A stretch of DNA of 64,000 bases from Chrysophaeum taylorii (Eukaryota; Sar; Pelagophyceae; Pelagomonadales; Pelagomonadaceae), in NCBI GenBank assembly GCA_029834535.1, contig JAQMWT010000348.1, forward strand, positions 155,678 to 219,677, in the 5' to 3' direction. A program made the translations under genes and the position numbers. Below the pieces are notes generated by a model. The model searched no databases and had not been told where the DNA came from. It saw nothing but the letters and a program-made list of their open reading frames with translations. The first letter of the stretch is position 1. The number at the start of each line of letters is the position of its first letter. This document shows, piece after piece, positions 28,123-37,084 of the stretch.

Positions 28123-28767
28123 ATGCTCGGCGCCGCGCGAAGCGCTCGGGTGCGCGCCGAGGGCGAGCTCCAGGCGATCGCGAACCGCGTCGCGCACCTG
28201 CAGGCGGCGGAGGAGCGGGCGCTAAAAAAGGTGGAGGCGACGCAAAAACGGACCGAGGAGATTTTGGCGCTGAAAGCCCGGCGAGAAAGCCGGAGTCTGG
28301 AGCGGATTGGGGTGACGCGGGACGCCGAGGGTGCGAGGAAGGATGCCCGAAGCGCCGTGCGAGAACGACGGCGAGAGACGCGGCGGAATTTGAGCCTGGC
28401 CAAGGAGGCGGCGGCCGAGCGGCGGCAGCGCGCGGGAGCCGCGGGGCGCGAGGAGGCGCGAGAGGCGCGGGAAGCAGCGGAAAAAGGAAGACGAGCTCAG
28501 CGCGACGAGAAGAAGGCGCAGCACGCCGGCGTGCGTCGTGACCGGGAGGCGGCGGCGCAGCAGCGACGAGCGGCCGCGCAGCGAGACGCCGAGCGGAGGG
28601 AGGCCGAGACGGCCGCGGCTATCGCGCGCGAGGCGATTCGAAAGCAAGAAGCCAACGCGCTCCGCGACCGCATGACGGCGCAGGAGGCCGCGTTGCTCCA
28701 CAAACTCCGAGAGACCCACCAAGCCCAGCACGACGCCTACGCTGCCTTGGAGGCTTCCCTAAGATAA
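28123..28767 (+). CDS. Ala/Arg/Glu-rich coiled-coil protein
   Basis: A 214-residue protein from ATG 28123, almost entirely one charged helix rich in Ala, Arg and Glu (EELQAIANRV-like GELQAIANRVAHLQAAEERA, EAAAERRQRAGAAGREEARE). The C-terminal end, ALLHKLRETHQAQHDAYAAL, is the most sequence-specific part. Heptad-like spacing supports a long coiled coil, as seen in cytoskeletal or ciliary structural proteins, but no family is assigned. Its last 9 bases overlap the 3' end of the convergent Obg gene (stop at 28759-28761 on the minus strand). Confidence 0.65.
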   Translation: MLGAARSARVRAEGELQAIANRVAHLQAAEERALKKVEATQKRTEEILALKARRESRSLERIGVTRDAEGARKDARSAVRERRRETRRNLSLAKEAAAERRQRAGAAGREEAREAREAAEKGRRAQRDEKKAQHAGVRRDREAAAQQRRAAAQRDAERREAETAAAIAREAIRKQEANALRDRMTAQEAALLHKLRETHQAQHDAYAALEASLR

Positions 28768-30498
28768 TAATATTGGAAACTCGGAGGAGGAGGAGGAGGA
28801 GGACTCCTCGTCATCCGCGAGATGAAAATCGTCTCTCGCCTCCGCCTGGGCCTGGTGTATGTTGCGCGCGAGTTCGACGTGCTGGTCCCAGCCGAGGGGG
28901 TCGTAGGCGAGGTCGATGTCGTCGCCGATCATGACGACGTCCCTCGGCATCGCGCCGCGGGTTTTGAGGGCTTCCGAGACGCCAAGGGCGTCGAGCTGGC
29001 GCGCGAACCGCGCGATCGCGTCCGGCTGGTCGAAGTTCGTCATCGAAGCGATCTTCTCGATGCGGGGGGAAACGATGCGCCACGAGCCGGGGGCGCCGTG
29101 GTCGCGGCCGTCGAGAAGGTCCCAGGATCGATCCGGGTTGTCGCGCGAATTCGCGAAGGGTGGGTCAAAGTCGACCTCGACCGTCGCGAGCCGCGGGCGG
29201 GTTTTTTCGGCATCGCAGAAGCGGCGGAGCTTTCGCATAAGGTGGTCGACACCTTTGCGCGTCGTCGCGCTGACCGCGGCGACGCGTTCGTGGCCGACCT
29301 CCGCTCGGACGTCGCGCACCAAGCGGGCCGCGTCCTTCCTGTCGATGGCGTCGCACTTGTTCAAGGCGACGACGCGGGGCTTGGTGGCGAGGGATTCCGA
29401 ATAAGAACCGAGCTCGGCATCGATGGTCCGGAGGTCGGCGATAGGGTCTTCGGACGTCGCGTCGACGACGTGGAGGAGAACGCGACAGCGCTCGACGTGT
29501 CTGAGAAAGGCGTCGCCCATGCCCGCGCCCAGGTGGGCGTTTTCGATCAGCCCCGGAACGTCAGCCAAAACGAGGCCGCGGTCGTCCGCCGAAGTTACCT
29601 CCTGTTCTTCGGGTCGCTGCTCTCCGAGCGCGAGAGCGATCTGCGATCTCGCGTACGCGTCTTCCGACTCTGATCCCGACCGCTGGCGGCTCTGGCGCCG
29701 GCGACCCTTTTTCGTGAGGCCTCCTATGCTCGAGCGCCGCGCGCGCGTCGCGAGGGCCCCGCGGCCCGTCGGACTCTGCCGGCTCCGCGCGTAGCTTTCT
29801 GGTTCCCAGACGCCGAGGTTCGGCACTACGGTCGTGAACGCGTAGGCCGCGATCTTCGGACGCGCGGCCGTCGCCGCAGCGAGGAGCGTCGACTTCCCCG
29901 CGTTCGGCAACCCCACCAGCCCCACGTCCGCCGCGAGCCGTAGCTCGAGCCGCACCACGCGCCTCGCCCCCCGCTCCCCTCTCTCTGCCAGCTTGGGCGC
30001 GACCAGCCTATCGCTCTTGAACGCCGCGTTCCCCCTGCCGCCCCGCCCCCCGCGCGCCACCACCAGCCGCTCCCCGTCCTTCACGATCTCGCCCGCGACG
30101 CGCTGCGTCTCCCACTCGCGGACGATCGTTCCGGGGGGCACGCGCACCTCGACGTCCTCGGACCGCGACGCGTGCTTCTTCGACCCCTGGCCGTTCGCGC
30201 CCTTGGCCGCCTGGTACTTGCTTTTCCGCCGCGCGACGCCCAAAGTATTCAGCCGGCTGTCGCACACCAGCACCACCGACCCCCCTTGCCCGCCGTTCCC
30301 GCCGCTCGGGCCCCCGAGGGGGGTTCCCCACTCGCGCCGGAACGCGAGGCACCCGTCGCCACCGTCACCTCCATGCACCTCTAACCGCGCCTCGTCCCAG
30401 AACCCCAAATCCTTCGCGCGCGCCGCGTTATTATTGGGAGGCACCACGAGCGCGCTGCTGCTGCTGCTGGACGCGATCGCCACCAACAACCTGATCAT
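28759..30498 (-). CDS. Obg/CgtA-family GTPase, probably organellar
   Basis: A 579-residue protein with ATG at 30498; a GTG one codon upstream is less likely. Residues 1-30 (MIRLLVAIASSSSSSALVV) resemble an organelle or bipartite transit peptide. The Obg domain with its glycine-rich loops follows (EVHGGDGGDGCLAFRREW, GGPSGGNGGQGGSV). The G domain has GLPNAGKST (G1) near residue 195, DVPGLIENAHLGAGMG (G3), NKCD (G4) and SATTRKG (G5). About 70 extra residues, Arg/Ser-rich, are inserted between G1/G2 and G3. A C-terminal domain of about 150 residues resembles the Obg C-terminal region plus an acidic Ser-rich tail. Obg GTPases assist large ribosomal subunit assembly; the transit-like start suggests plastid or mitochondrion. 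Confidence 0.92.
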   Translation of the reverse strand: MIRLLVAIASSSSSSALVVPPNNNAARAKDLGFWDEARLEVHGGDGGDGCLAFRREWGTPLGGPSGGNGGQGGSVVLVCDSRLNTLGVARRKSKYQAAKGANGQGSKKHASRSEDVEVRVPPGTIVREWETQRVAGEIVKDGERLVVARGGRGGRGNAAFKSDRLVAPKLAERGERGARRVVRLELRLAADVGLVGLPNAGKSTLLAAATAARPKIAAYAFTTVVPNLGVWEPESYARSRQSPTGRGALATRARRSSIGGLTKKGRRRQSRQRSGSESEDAYARSQIALALGEQRPEEQEVTSADDRGLVLADVPGLIENAHLGAGMGDAFLRHVERCRVLLHVVDATSEDPIADLRTIDAELGSYSESLATKPRVVALNKCDAIDRKDAARLVRDVRAEVGHERVAAVSATTRKGVDHLMRKLRRFCDAEKTRPRLATVEVDFDPPFANSRDNPDRSWDLLDGRDHGAPGSWRIVSPRIEKIASMTNFDQPDAIARFARQLDALGVSEALKTRGAMPRDVVMIGDDIDLAYDPLGWDQHVELARNIHQAQAEARDDFHLADDEESSSSSSSEFPILLS

Positions 30499-30984
30499 CA
30501 CCCTCTAGTTGAACACCGAAACAGATCCGTTAGTTATTCTTCTTCTTCTTCTTCTTCTTCTGTCTCTCTACACGATTGATTATTAACAAGATACACGCCA
30601 GGACGAGGCTGCAGTCGATTGGGGAATCGCCGTGCTTGGTGGAGGCATGGGGGAAAGGACCTATTCTAATTTTCGGCTGAAGTCCGCCTGCCTGTTGCCA
30701 ACCAGCGACCGTAGTAGAATAGAAGTGGCGGGCAGACAGATTGGGCTTTCTTCTTCTTCTTCTTCTTCTTCTTCTTCTCTGCCGACGACTCTGATGATGC
30801 GCACAACTCGGCAGCAGCAAATGTCTATTTATTATTATTGAGAGAGAAGAGCCCCACCTTGGCGCCCCATCACGACGACGACGACGACGGCACCTGGTGC
30901 TGCTGCGTGGCGTGTTGTGCCGAAAAATGAACGAATGAATATATGATAGGTAAGAAGGGCGGGGTGTTGTGCCGAAAAAAGTTT

Positions 30985-31024
<40 letters not shown>

Positions 31025-31387
31025 CAGACAAAAGAGGTCGCTCACGAATCGTGACGTCAGTGGTGAACGCTTTTGTGGATACCTACATCAAGCAGATGTC
31101 TAAAATAAGCCACGTCATTGTAGGAGGGTTGCAGGAGATGAGTGACGCAAGAGGAAGTGCACCGGAACTGCAGCGCATTGCACAAAATGCCTCAAATTGG
31201 GTTCAACTGGGACCCTATCAATCTGTATTCTCGTGCTGAAGCCGGTTTGAAGTACTGTCCCGGTCCTAAACAATGTATCATCACGGAGCAGCACCTGCAG
31301 CATCTGCAGCAGCAGATGGTGCGAATTGACTGGTGTGTGGTAAAGGTCTTGGTGAAGTGCCTCATAGCGTACTACCGCGGCGGAGGA
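30499..31387. other. Microsatellite-rich intergenic region
   Basis: About 890 bp without a confident gene. It holds TTC tracts at about 30537-30560 and 30746-30778, a short ATT tract near 30825-30838, a GAC tract near 30871-30886, and a CT tract of about 30 bp at 30989-31020. An open frame extends upstream from the next gene to about 31142 without an ATG in good context, so part of this may be its 5' leader. Confidence 0.4.
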
Positions 31388-32467
31388 ATGACGATCGGGA
31401 TCGTAGAAATGGACGAAGACGAGTTTGTGAGCGGGTTCGAAGGCGGGAGCAAGTCAACATGCGACGGGTCGAGCTCCTTGTCGAGCAGTTGCTCTGATTA
31501 CGAGTACTTGAGCTGCGAGGAGTACGTGAGCCGGCGGCGGCGAGAAGTGTCGTGCGGCCTGTTTGACTGCCGGAGGGATGATATAGTCCGGCGGTCGGCG
31601 TCGAGCGACGACGAGGACGAGTCGTACATTCGACGCCGGGACGAGTGTCTGTCGCTCGACAGGCTACCCGTCAAGCTGGCCAAGCAGTCTCTGCTGGCTG
31701 CGTTGGATGCCTCGCGGGGCGAGCCGCGGGACCCGCGGGTTGCCGATGCCGTCCGAGTCCTGGCCGACGAGAACAGACTGTGGACTTCGGAATCCGACTC
31801 TCCGCTCAAGGAAGCGACCGGACGGTGGAAAGCGGTCACGCGCGCCGACTTTCCGGGCTCCGTGGGCCGGTCGGGCCGAGCCTATGCCTACACGCTGGGC
31901 CGCATGTCGTTTGGCCTCTTTTCGCCCGGAGACGTGTTGATGTCGGTCGAGGAGTGTCACGTCGTCGTACGGCCGTCCTACGGGAAACCCTCGATCGTCC
32001 CCGAGAGCGTCAAGCCCCATGCCGAAATCCGGACCTACAATATCGAAGTGCGTTTCACGGTGCTGGACGACCGCGCCAAAGGCCTGAGAGGCATGCTCAC
32101 GACCTACGGCTATTGCGCTCGGGCAGACTCGAGGGCGGGCGACGCCGCCCACCGCTTGGCAGTTTGGTTTGTCGGGGGCGACCTGCGCCCAGACGGCCAC
32201 GCCGACGATCGTTGGACCCGACTCTTTTCTCAGGAGGCCGAGTCTGCTCGGAAGACAAGATCCTTAGTCACGCGCGCGACGCTCTGGTTTGTCTCCAAGG
32301 CTCTCGGCATCGAGCTCGGTCCTGTCCAGCCCGACGGCGTCCAGTGCTACAAGGTCGCGAAGCCCGTCACGGGCTTTGTCGACGTCCTCTTCGCCGACGA
32401 CGATCTCCGCGTTACTCGCGGAAACCGCAACTCGACCGTCGTCATGAAGAAGATCAACAAGCACTAG
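31388..32467 (+). CDS. Fibrillin/PAP-like protein (tentative)
   Basis: A 359-residue protein taken from ATG 31388; the frame is open further upstream (ATGs at 31187 and 31316), so the start is uncertain. The N-terminus is acidic and Ser-rich (CDGSSSLSSSCSDYEYLS). The C-terminal half is beta-rich with YTLGRMSFGLFSPGDVLMSV near 180, EIRTYNIEVRFTVLD, and at the end VDVLFADDDLRVTRGNRNST. The last block matches the phrase VDVLY.DEDLRI.RG typical of plastid-lipid-associated (PAP/fibrillin) proteins, lipid-binding beta-barrels of plastids. The similarity is confined to the C-terminus and the barrel is not fully traced. No plastid-targeting signal is seen at the chosen start. Confidence 0.5.
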   Translation: MTIGIVEMDEDEFVSGFEGGSKSTCDGSSSLSSSCSDYEYLSCEEYVSRRRREVSCGLFDCRRDDIVRRSASSDDEDESYIRRRDECLSLDRLPVKLAKQSLLAALDASRGEPRDPRVADAVRVLADENRLWTSESDSPLKEATGRWKAVTRADFPGSVGRSGRAYAYTLGRMSFGLFSPGDVLMSVEECHVVVRPSYGKPSIVPESVKPHAEIRTYNIEVRFTVLDDRAKGLRGMLTTYGYCARADSRAGDAAHRLAVWFVGGDLRPDGHADDRWTRLFSQEAESARKTRSLVTRATLWFVSKALGIELGPVQPDGVQCYKVAKPVTGFVDVLFADDDLRVTRGNRNSTVVMKKINKH

Positions 32468-32669
32468 CCCTCGCTTTATACCTCTCGCCCGCCCTCGCTC
32501 GCCACCACCGAGGCGATCGATCGAGACTCTCTTTTTCCTCCTAGGATGGATGGATGGAAGGAAGGAAGGAAGGAAAGAAAGAAAGAACCAAGGCTCCGCT
32601 GGTTTTCACGCCGAATCTCCGAAATCCCCTCGGTCTCCTCTGTTTCCTGCCTCCTCTCCTCCCTCCCAA

Positions 32670-32715
<46 letters not shown>

Positions 32716-32937
32716 GTACGGCCACGCGTGCTCCTCGTATCGTATCTATTATTATTATAAAATGCGCGCTTCTTTCTATTGTTGTTGGCTCTGGCGCGAG
32801 CTCTAGAAATAATAATAATTCTATAGTTTTGGTGTGCAGAAAGACAGAAGAAGGAAGTTCGTCCTCGTCTTGACGCTGATGGGTCGAGCTCGCACCTCGC
32901 ACTCCCGCGCCCTATCCAGCTTGCGCACTATGTATCT
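32468..32937. other. Microsatellite-rich spacer
   Basis: Contains GGAA/GAAA repeats at about 32550-32587, a CT tract of about 40 bp at 32672-32714, and AAT repeats at about 32750-32820. No gene is seen. Confidence 0.5.
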
Positions 32938-33934
32938 TCAGTCAATGCGGCAAGCGCGAGCATTAGTACTAATAAGTGTCGCTCGTTGCGAGCGCATAAA
33001 TAACCAGGCTGCGGCTAGCCATCTATGTACTGTGATGGCAGCCTGCTCGAGTTCGACGCTTACACGGGATGTGTAGTGAACTCTGCCGTCGTGCTCAAAT
33101 ACCAGGTCATCCAGACTGGTGTGTCCAGCGTCTTCGAAGGTCCCATCAGCGTTGAATCTCTGAACAGCGATGTCCGTCCAAAAGCGAAGTCGACAAAACA
33201 TTGGCCTGGGACTAGACCTTCCATCGAGTCGGTGCCGCCGAACCAGTTTAGTGGCGGTCGCAGGGCTGAGTGCAGTCGACGGGTCCACGAAGATCCGATG
33301 GCCTCCTTGCAACAACGTGCTCCGCAAAGTTGGGGTCGAGCGACAGCTTCTTGACGATGGCGTCAGGGATGTCCTCCAATCCTCTTCCAACCACATCGCG
33401 CGACGTCTCGACGCGCGCGGCAGTGATTGAGTCGACGCACTTACCGCGCTTCAGGAGAACCTGCCGCACGCTACCGCGGTAACCACAGTGCCCGTCGCCC
33501 ACCTCGTTCTGCCGTCGGCGTGCGCATTCCGTCATTTGCTCGTCGTCGATAAGACTGCGCATCACGTCGTCGGCGAAATCTGCGTTGCGTACGATCCGAA
33601 ACCAAGGGGGCGGTTCCGAAGCCGCGACGCCAAGCCCATCCCCGTAGTGCGACGGGGCCAACAAGAGGTCGACTACCAAGTTGCCCATTCGCACCGAACG
33701 GAGCGTCGTGTCGGCTTCCGCAGGACGGAGGACAATTCCTTGGGGCCAAGAGCGACCGCCGTCAGCCGAACGAGACCATATAATTGTCCATCCGAGCAGG
33801 ACCTCGCTCGCCCGGGATGACGCCTTCGCGATCGAATGCTGTCGGTACAAACCCCGACGCTGGAGCTTTCTGTACTCTTGCAGGTCGAAGCCGCCGAGTC
33901 CACACAAAAAATTGCTTGGATTCTTAATATCGGT
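32938..33934 (-). pseudogene. Broken gene with an OTU-peptidase-like motif
   Basis: On the minus strand a frame of about 200 codons (33937 down to about 33290) contains CGLGGFDLQEYRKLQRRGLY, VLLGWTIIWSRSADGGRSWP, then NEVGDGHCGYRGSVRQVLLK. The string DGHCGYRG is like the catalytic Asp-Gly-x-Cys block of OTU cysteine peptidases. A second frame overlapping from 33396 continues protein-like sequence (RFWTDIAVQRFNADGTFEDA, then GHTSLDDLVFEHDGRVHYTS), implying a frameshift near 33280-33320. There is no ATG at the 5' end. Such OTU-like modules are common in large transposons, so this may be a mobile-element relic; the assignment rests on one motif. Confidence 0.35.
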
Positions 33935-34227
33935 CACGTCGCCGTGGAGTTCACTCGGGTCGGTACTTCTGACACGAGTTGGCTGGCCATACCGGTTCTG
34001 CTTCTGACATCACCTCATTGTGTACGTCGTCCTCGTCGTCTTCGTCGTCCTCGTTGTCACGCACTCCACCGTTGTCCCTGACGGACTTGGCTCGTTTCCT
34101 CGCGCTTGTCGCGTTCAATCTCTTCGTTGGTACGGCGCTTTTTTTTCGCGGCCCTCACTCACATCGTTTGGTCGGCGGTCGGTCGATGTTGCTCGCTCGT
34201 CAAAAAGTCTTGACCAACACGCCGCAA

Positions 34228-34325
34228 AATGCTGACGTGTGACGTGCTATTCTGACCTCTCATTGGCTAGTGTGCTGACGTGTGACTAGCTAAACGAACC
34301 AATCAGCGTTCAGATTAGCTCGTCG
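34228..34325. promoter_or_regulatory. Putative CRE/CCAAT-type promoter cluster
   Basis: Two copies of GCTGACGTGTGA (about 34231 and 34272), an inverted CCAAT box (CATTGGCTAG, about 34261) and a forward one (GAACCAATCAGCG, about 34297) lie within 100 bp. TGACGTG is the core bound by bZIP factors and CCAAT by NF-Y. The cluster could be a promoter for the minus-strand relic starting near 33934, or chance. There is no direct evidence of use. Confidence 0.3.
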
Positions 34326-34355
34326 TAGAGCGAGCTCGCAGCACAAAACCAGCCC

Positions 34356-35036
34356 CTATTGTTTTTCGACCGCGCGCGGCTCTTGATGGTATTTGAGGCG
34401 CGCCTGGAGCTTGGGCCGCGAGGCCCCGTACTTCCAGTCGGTGTTGAGGACCGAGTACAAGGCCGAGTCTCTATTCCTTTCGTTGACGATCATATGCTTG
34501 CGCAAAATACCCTCGAGCGAGAACCCGAGGCTTTCTACAAAAGCTCGTCGTTTCGAATCCCGAGCGTCCACAAGAACCTCGACGCGGCGGTAGTTATGCC
34601 GCCGAAAAAGATGGTCCAAGACACCGAACACCACGAGCACGCCGACGGACAGTTCGTTCTTCTTCGGTCGATCGACATCCATCTCCGGCCCAATCATCCT
34701 AACCGACAAATGCTCCGGCCTGAGGTCGACCAATCTCAGAGCGCCGACTTCCTCATCCTTTTCGATCACAACCACGCGCTCCTTCTCGCCGCGCAGCACG
34801 AACCGCCGCCCGAGACCCTCGACTACAACCTCCTCCTCGGAAAAGGGCTTGGCCCCCGAGACGGCGGCCTCGAGAATTTCGTCCGTTAGCTTTGGCACCG
34901 ACGGCGGCGAAGGTCTTGCATCTTCGCGGAGCCGCTCCAACGACCCACCGGCGACGAGCAGCACTCCCACGGTTGCGATGGTCGCGACAAACACGACGCA
35001 CCCAGCCACGATCCCATAAACCACCTGCGTTTCCAT
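34356..35036 (-). CDS. Membrane-anchored GNAT-type acetyltransferase-like protein
   Basis: A 226-residue protein with ATG at 35036. One N-terminal membrane segment (VVYGIVAGCVVFVATIATVG and VLLV) is followed by a soluble domain. The last 110 residues fit the GNAT fold: ELSVGVLVVFGVLDHLFRRH (strand 4 and helix 3 region), YRRVEVLVDARDSKRRAFVE, then SLGFSLEGILRKHM and DSALYSVLNTDWKYG. The block N/DxxSxxxxxxLGFxxEGxLRxH is characteristic of RimJ/RimL-like acetyltransferases. The acetyl-CoA loop Q/RxxGxG/A is not obvious, so cofactor binding may be weak. The substrate is unknown; the anchor places the domain on an organelle or cell membrane. Confidence 0.72.
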   Translation of the reverse strand: METQVVYGIVAGCVVFVATIATVGVLLVAGGSLERLREDARPSPPSVPKLTDEILEAAVSGAKPFSEEEVVVEGLGRRFVLRGEKERVVVIEKDEEVGALRLVDLRPEHLSVRMIGPEMDVDRPKKNELSVGVLVVFGVLDHLFRRHNYRRVEVLVDARDSKRRAFVESLGFSLEGILRKHMIVNERNRDSALYSVLNTDWKYGASRPKLQARLKYHQEPRAVEKQ

Positions 35037-35212
35037 AATGGTGGTGGCTCTCAACAAGAAGAAAGGCTAACCCTCGCTCAACGCTCAACTCTTCTTCGCT
35101 CGAAATTTTGTTGCTTTATAACCCCCGGCTAGCCACAGTACGTACTTGGAAGCGTGTGTCGAACACAAAGATTCAAAAAAAAGCAATTGATTGTAACGGA
35201 ACGCACACCAAC

Positions 35213-35578
35213 ATGAAAGCGTCGGCCTCGAGCCCCAAGAAGGAGGAGAAGACGGTGGTGACGACCCCGACGGCGAAACGAAAGAAGACGACCGAAGTGC
35301 TGTCGAGCTCGCCGAAGAAGCTGACGCCGACGAAGGAGGATGAGGCTTTGAAAACGATCCGGTCACCCAAGGGATTTAATTTATGAATATCCTGCTCGGT
35401 ATACCCCATATCGTCGAGGCGCATTCGTGGCTTGCGCGAGCGCCCGCTCACGACGGTTGTCCAAGCTGCACAGCTCAGGAATTTCATCGCTGCGAGCGAT
35501 GTGCTGGAAAACTGGGATCGCTTCGCGACCACCGGCGGACTGTTCTCGACGCACCCTCTGAAGACATCGCCGCTGTGA
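35213..35578 (+). CDS. Small Lys-rich protein with an in-frame TGA
   Basis: ATG 35213 opens a 57-codon frame (MKASASSPKKEEKTVVTTPT, then KRKKTTEVLSSSPKKLTPTK) that ends at TGA 35384-35386. The same frame then continues protein-like for another 63 codons to TGA 35576-35578, with RERPLTTVVQAAQLRNFIAA and SDVLENWDRFATTGGLFST. The continuation suggests one gene of about 120 residues with a nonsense mutation, a small intron spanning the stop, or readthrough. The SPKK-type motifs are like DNA-binding or phosphorylated nuclear tails. No family is recognised. The gene is divergent from the GNAT gene, with 176 bp between starts. Confidence 0.45.
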
Positions 35579-36069
35579 GCTAAGTCTGCCCGTCGACATC
35601 CGTCTAACTCACCATTTTTCCTCCGCCACCCTTTTGTGCGTGCCCATCGACGGCTTATGTTGTTGTAATGGCGCGTAGAAAAAAAAAGTGGTCGCGAGCG
35701 GGGGGAGGGCGCGCTTCATTAATAAGTCGCGCCTGGAGATCAAAGTAACCGCCCATGTCGATTTAATCGAGCGTGGCATGGCACCATCGACCTTTGCAAA
35801 AAGTCGAACCTACGATTCTGCGGCGACCGATTGATGATGCGGGCCTCCCGACGACGGCGGGAGAGACGTGCGCGAGGCGGCAGCGCGCATTTAAGGCACT
35901 TGTCGTCGTCGTAGCCTCGCGTTCTGCACCGTGGCCAAGTCTGGCGAGATAGTAGGAATACTCCCACTTGAGGACAATCCATCTTGGACAGAAAGAATCG
36001 CCACCAGCGTCGCTTCAGGCAGGGAAATAAAAAAAAAAAAACAAAACAAGCCCTGTTGTGGTTGGGAGT

Positions 36070-36071
<2 letters not shown>
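35579..36071. other. Intergenic region
   Basis: About 490 bp. No gene is recognised. A poly-A run near 36029-36041 precedes the SINE-like copy. A minus-strand frame of 80 codons (35740-35982) has no recognised features. Confidence 0.4.
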
Positions 36072-36116
<45 letters not shown>

Positions 36117-36464
36117 TCAGACCTCTCCCGAGCATGGGAGCCAGGCCGGACCGACAGGAGCCAGTCCGGAATCACGGGCCTGTAGACGAGGGGCGCCGAA
36201 AGGTGGGTCGGCGGAGAGTGATCATCAAGCTTGTCGCCATGCGACGAGGAGACCGCGATGTGACTGACAACCAACTCGTCGATAACCTTCCGTCTGCGCC
36301 CCCCGGCCATACCCCGTCCCACTGCGAACGTTCCGGCTGCCAACCGGCCCGCCCGGGAGGCGAATAGGTGCCAACCTACGCCGGGAGGGCGGATGCCCTC
36401 GCAAGGCTCAGGATTCATGAGGCACCGTCCTCCATCGCAACCATGCGGTCGGCGATCAGGGTAA
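36072..36464 (-). mobile_element. SINE-like repeat, copy 2 with long AGTT tail
   Basis: About 345 bp of unique element sequence plus a tail of about 11 AGTT units, seen on the plus strand as ACTA repeats from 36072 to about 36116. Sense strand is minus. It is nearly identical to the copies at 42004 and 48940. Direct repeats GGGAGTAC at 36064-36071 and 36465-36472 flank it, although part of this 8-bp match may be element end. An open frame of 103 codons runs through the element into the tail. Confidence 0.8.
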
Positions 36465-36472
36465 GGGAGTAC

Positions 36473-37084
36473 CCCAGGCCCTAAATAGGAGATTCGATTC
36501 TTGCGACACCTTATTAACGAACGGGCTTCGTGGTTTGGTGACCGTCGGAATCGCGCGATACCTAGGTATAATTAGCCTACACTCAATAAGACCGGGCTTG
36601 AAGAAACTTTCCGAAATCCGTTCCTAGAAGACACCTGCTGCGCACAGCCGGCCGGTTCTCAAAAGCACCGGTCCCCCGTCTAAAAAGGACCACCCACCAA
36701 AGGTGATGCGCACGGAGCCCCCCTTTTTTGGCCGCCCTGGAAAACCATGCCGGGACCATCCCAGTGGCTGAGGAACGCCACGTCAGCTTTTTTTCGCTAC
36801 GAACCAGCAGCAACAACCAGGATGTGTGCGCCCTAGTAATGCAGTATCATGCAGGCAACAAACACCCCAGAGGCCGGAGGCTCAATATTATCTAGAATTG
36901 TCCTAGAGGCATTTGAAAGGTCACACCGGCTTTTCTTTCTTTAACCACCCGAATAACGTACGTACGAAGTTCGGGGTTTTTCTACAAAAAGTACAATTCT
37001 GTGATTCTTTGAAGCGGAGGTCCGGTGCGTAACCGTCGGCGCTTCAAAATTAACGTCGTCGTCGTCGTCGTCGTCGTCGTCGCA
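36473..37084. other. Intergenic region upstream of the F-box gene
   Basis: About 610 bp. No gene is recognised. A GTC tract at about 37053-37082 ends two bases before the ATG of the next gene and would encode polyVal if translated from the upstream GTG; it is treated here as 5' leader. Confidence 0.4.

Noticed and set aside
31142-31387. 5' extension of the fibrillin-like gene
   Set aside because: The upstream frame starts with GTG and is Gln/His-rich; internal ATGs are possible but the first well-placed one, with acidic protein-like sequence after it, is at 31388.
36107-36418. 103-codon frame in the SINE-like element annotated as a gene
   Set aside because: It is part of a dispersed repeat and ends within the tail repeat; kept as a finding, not as a CDS.
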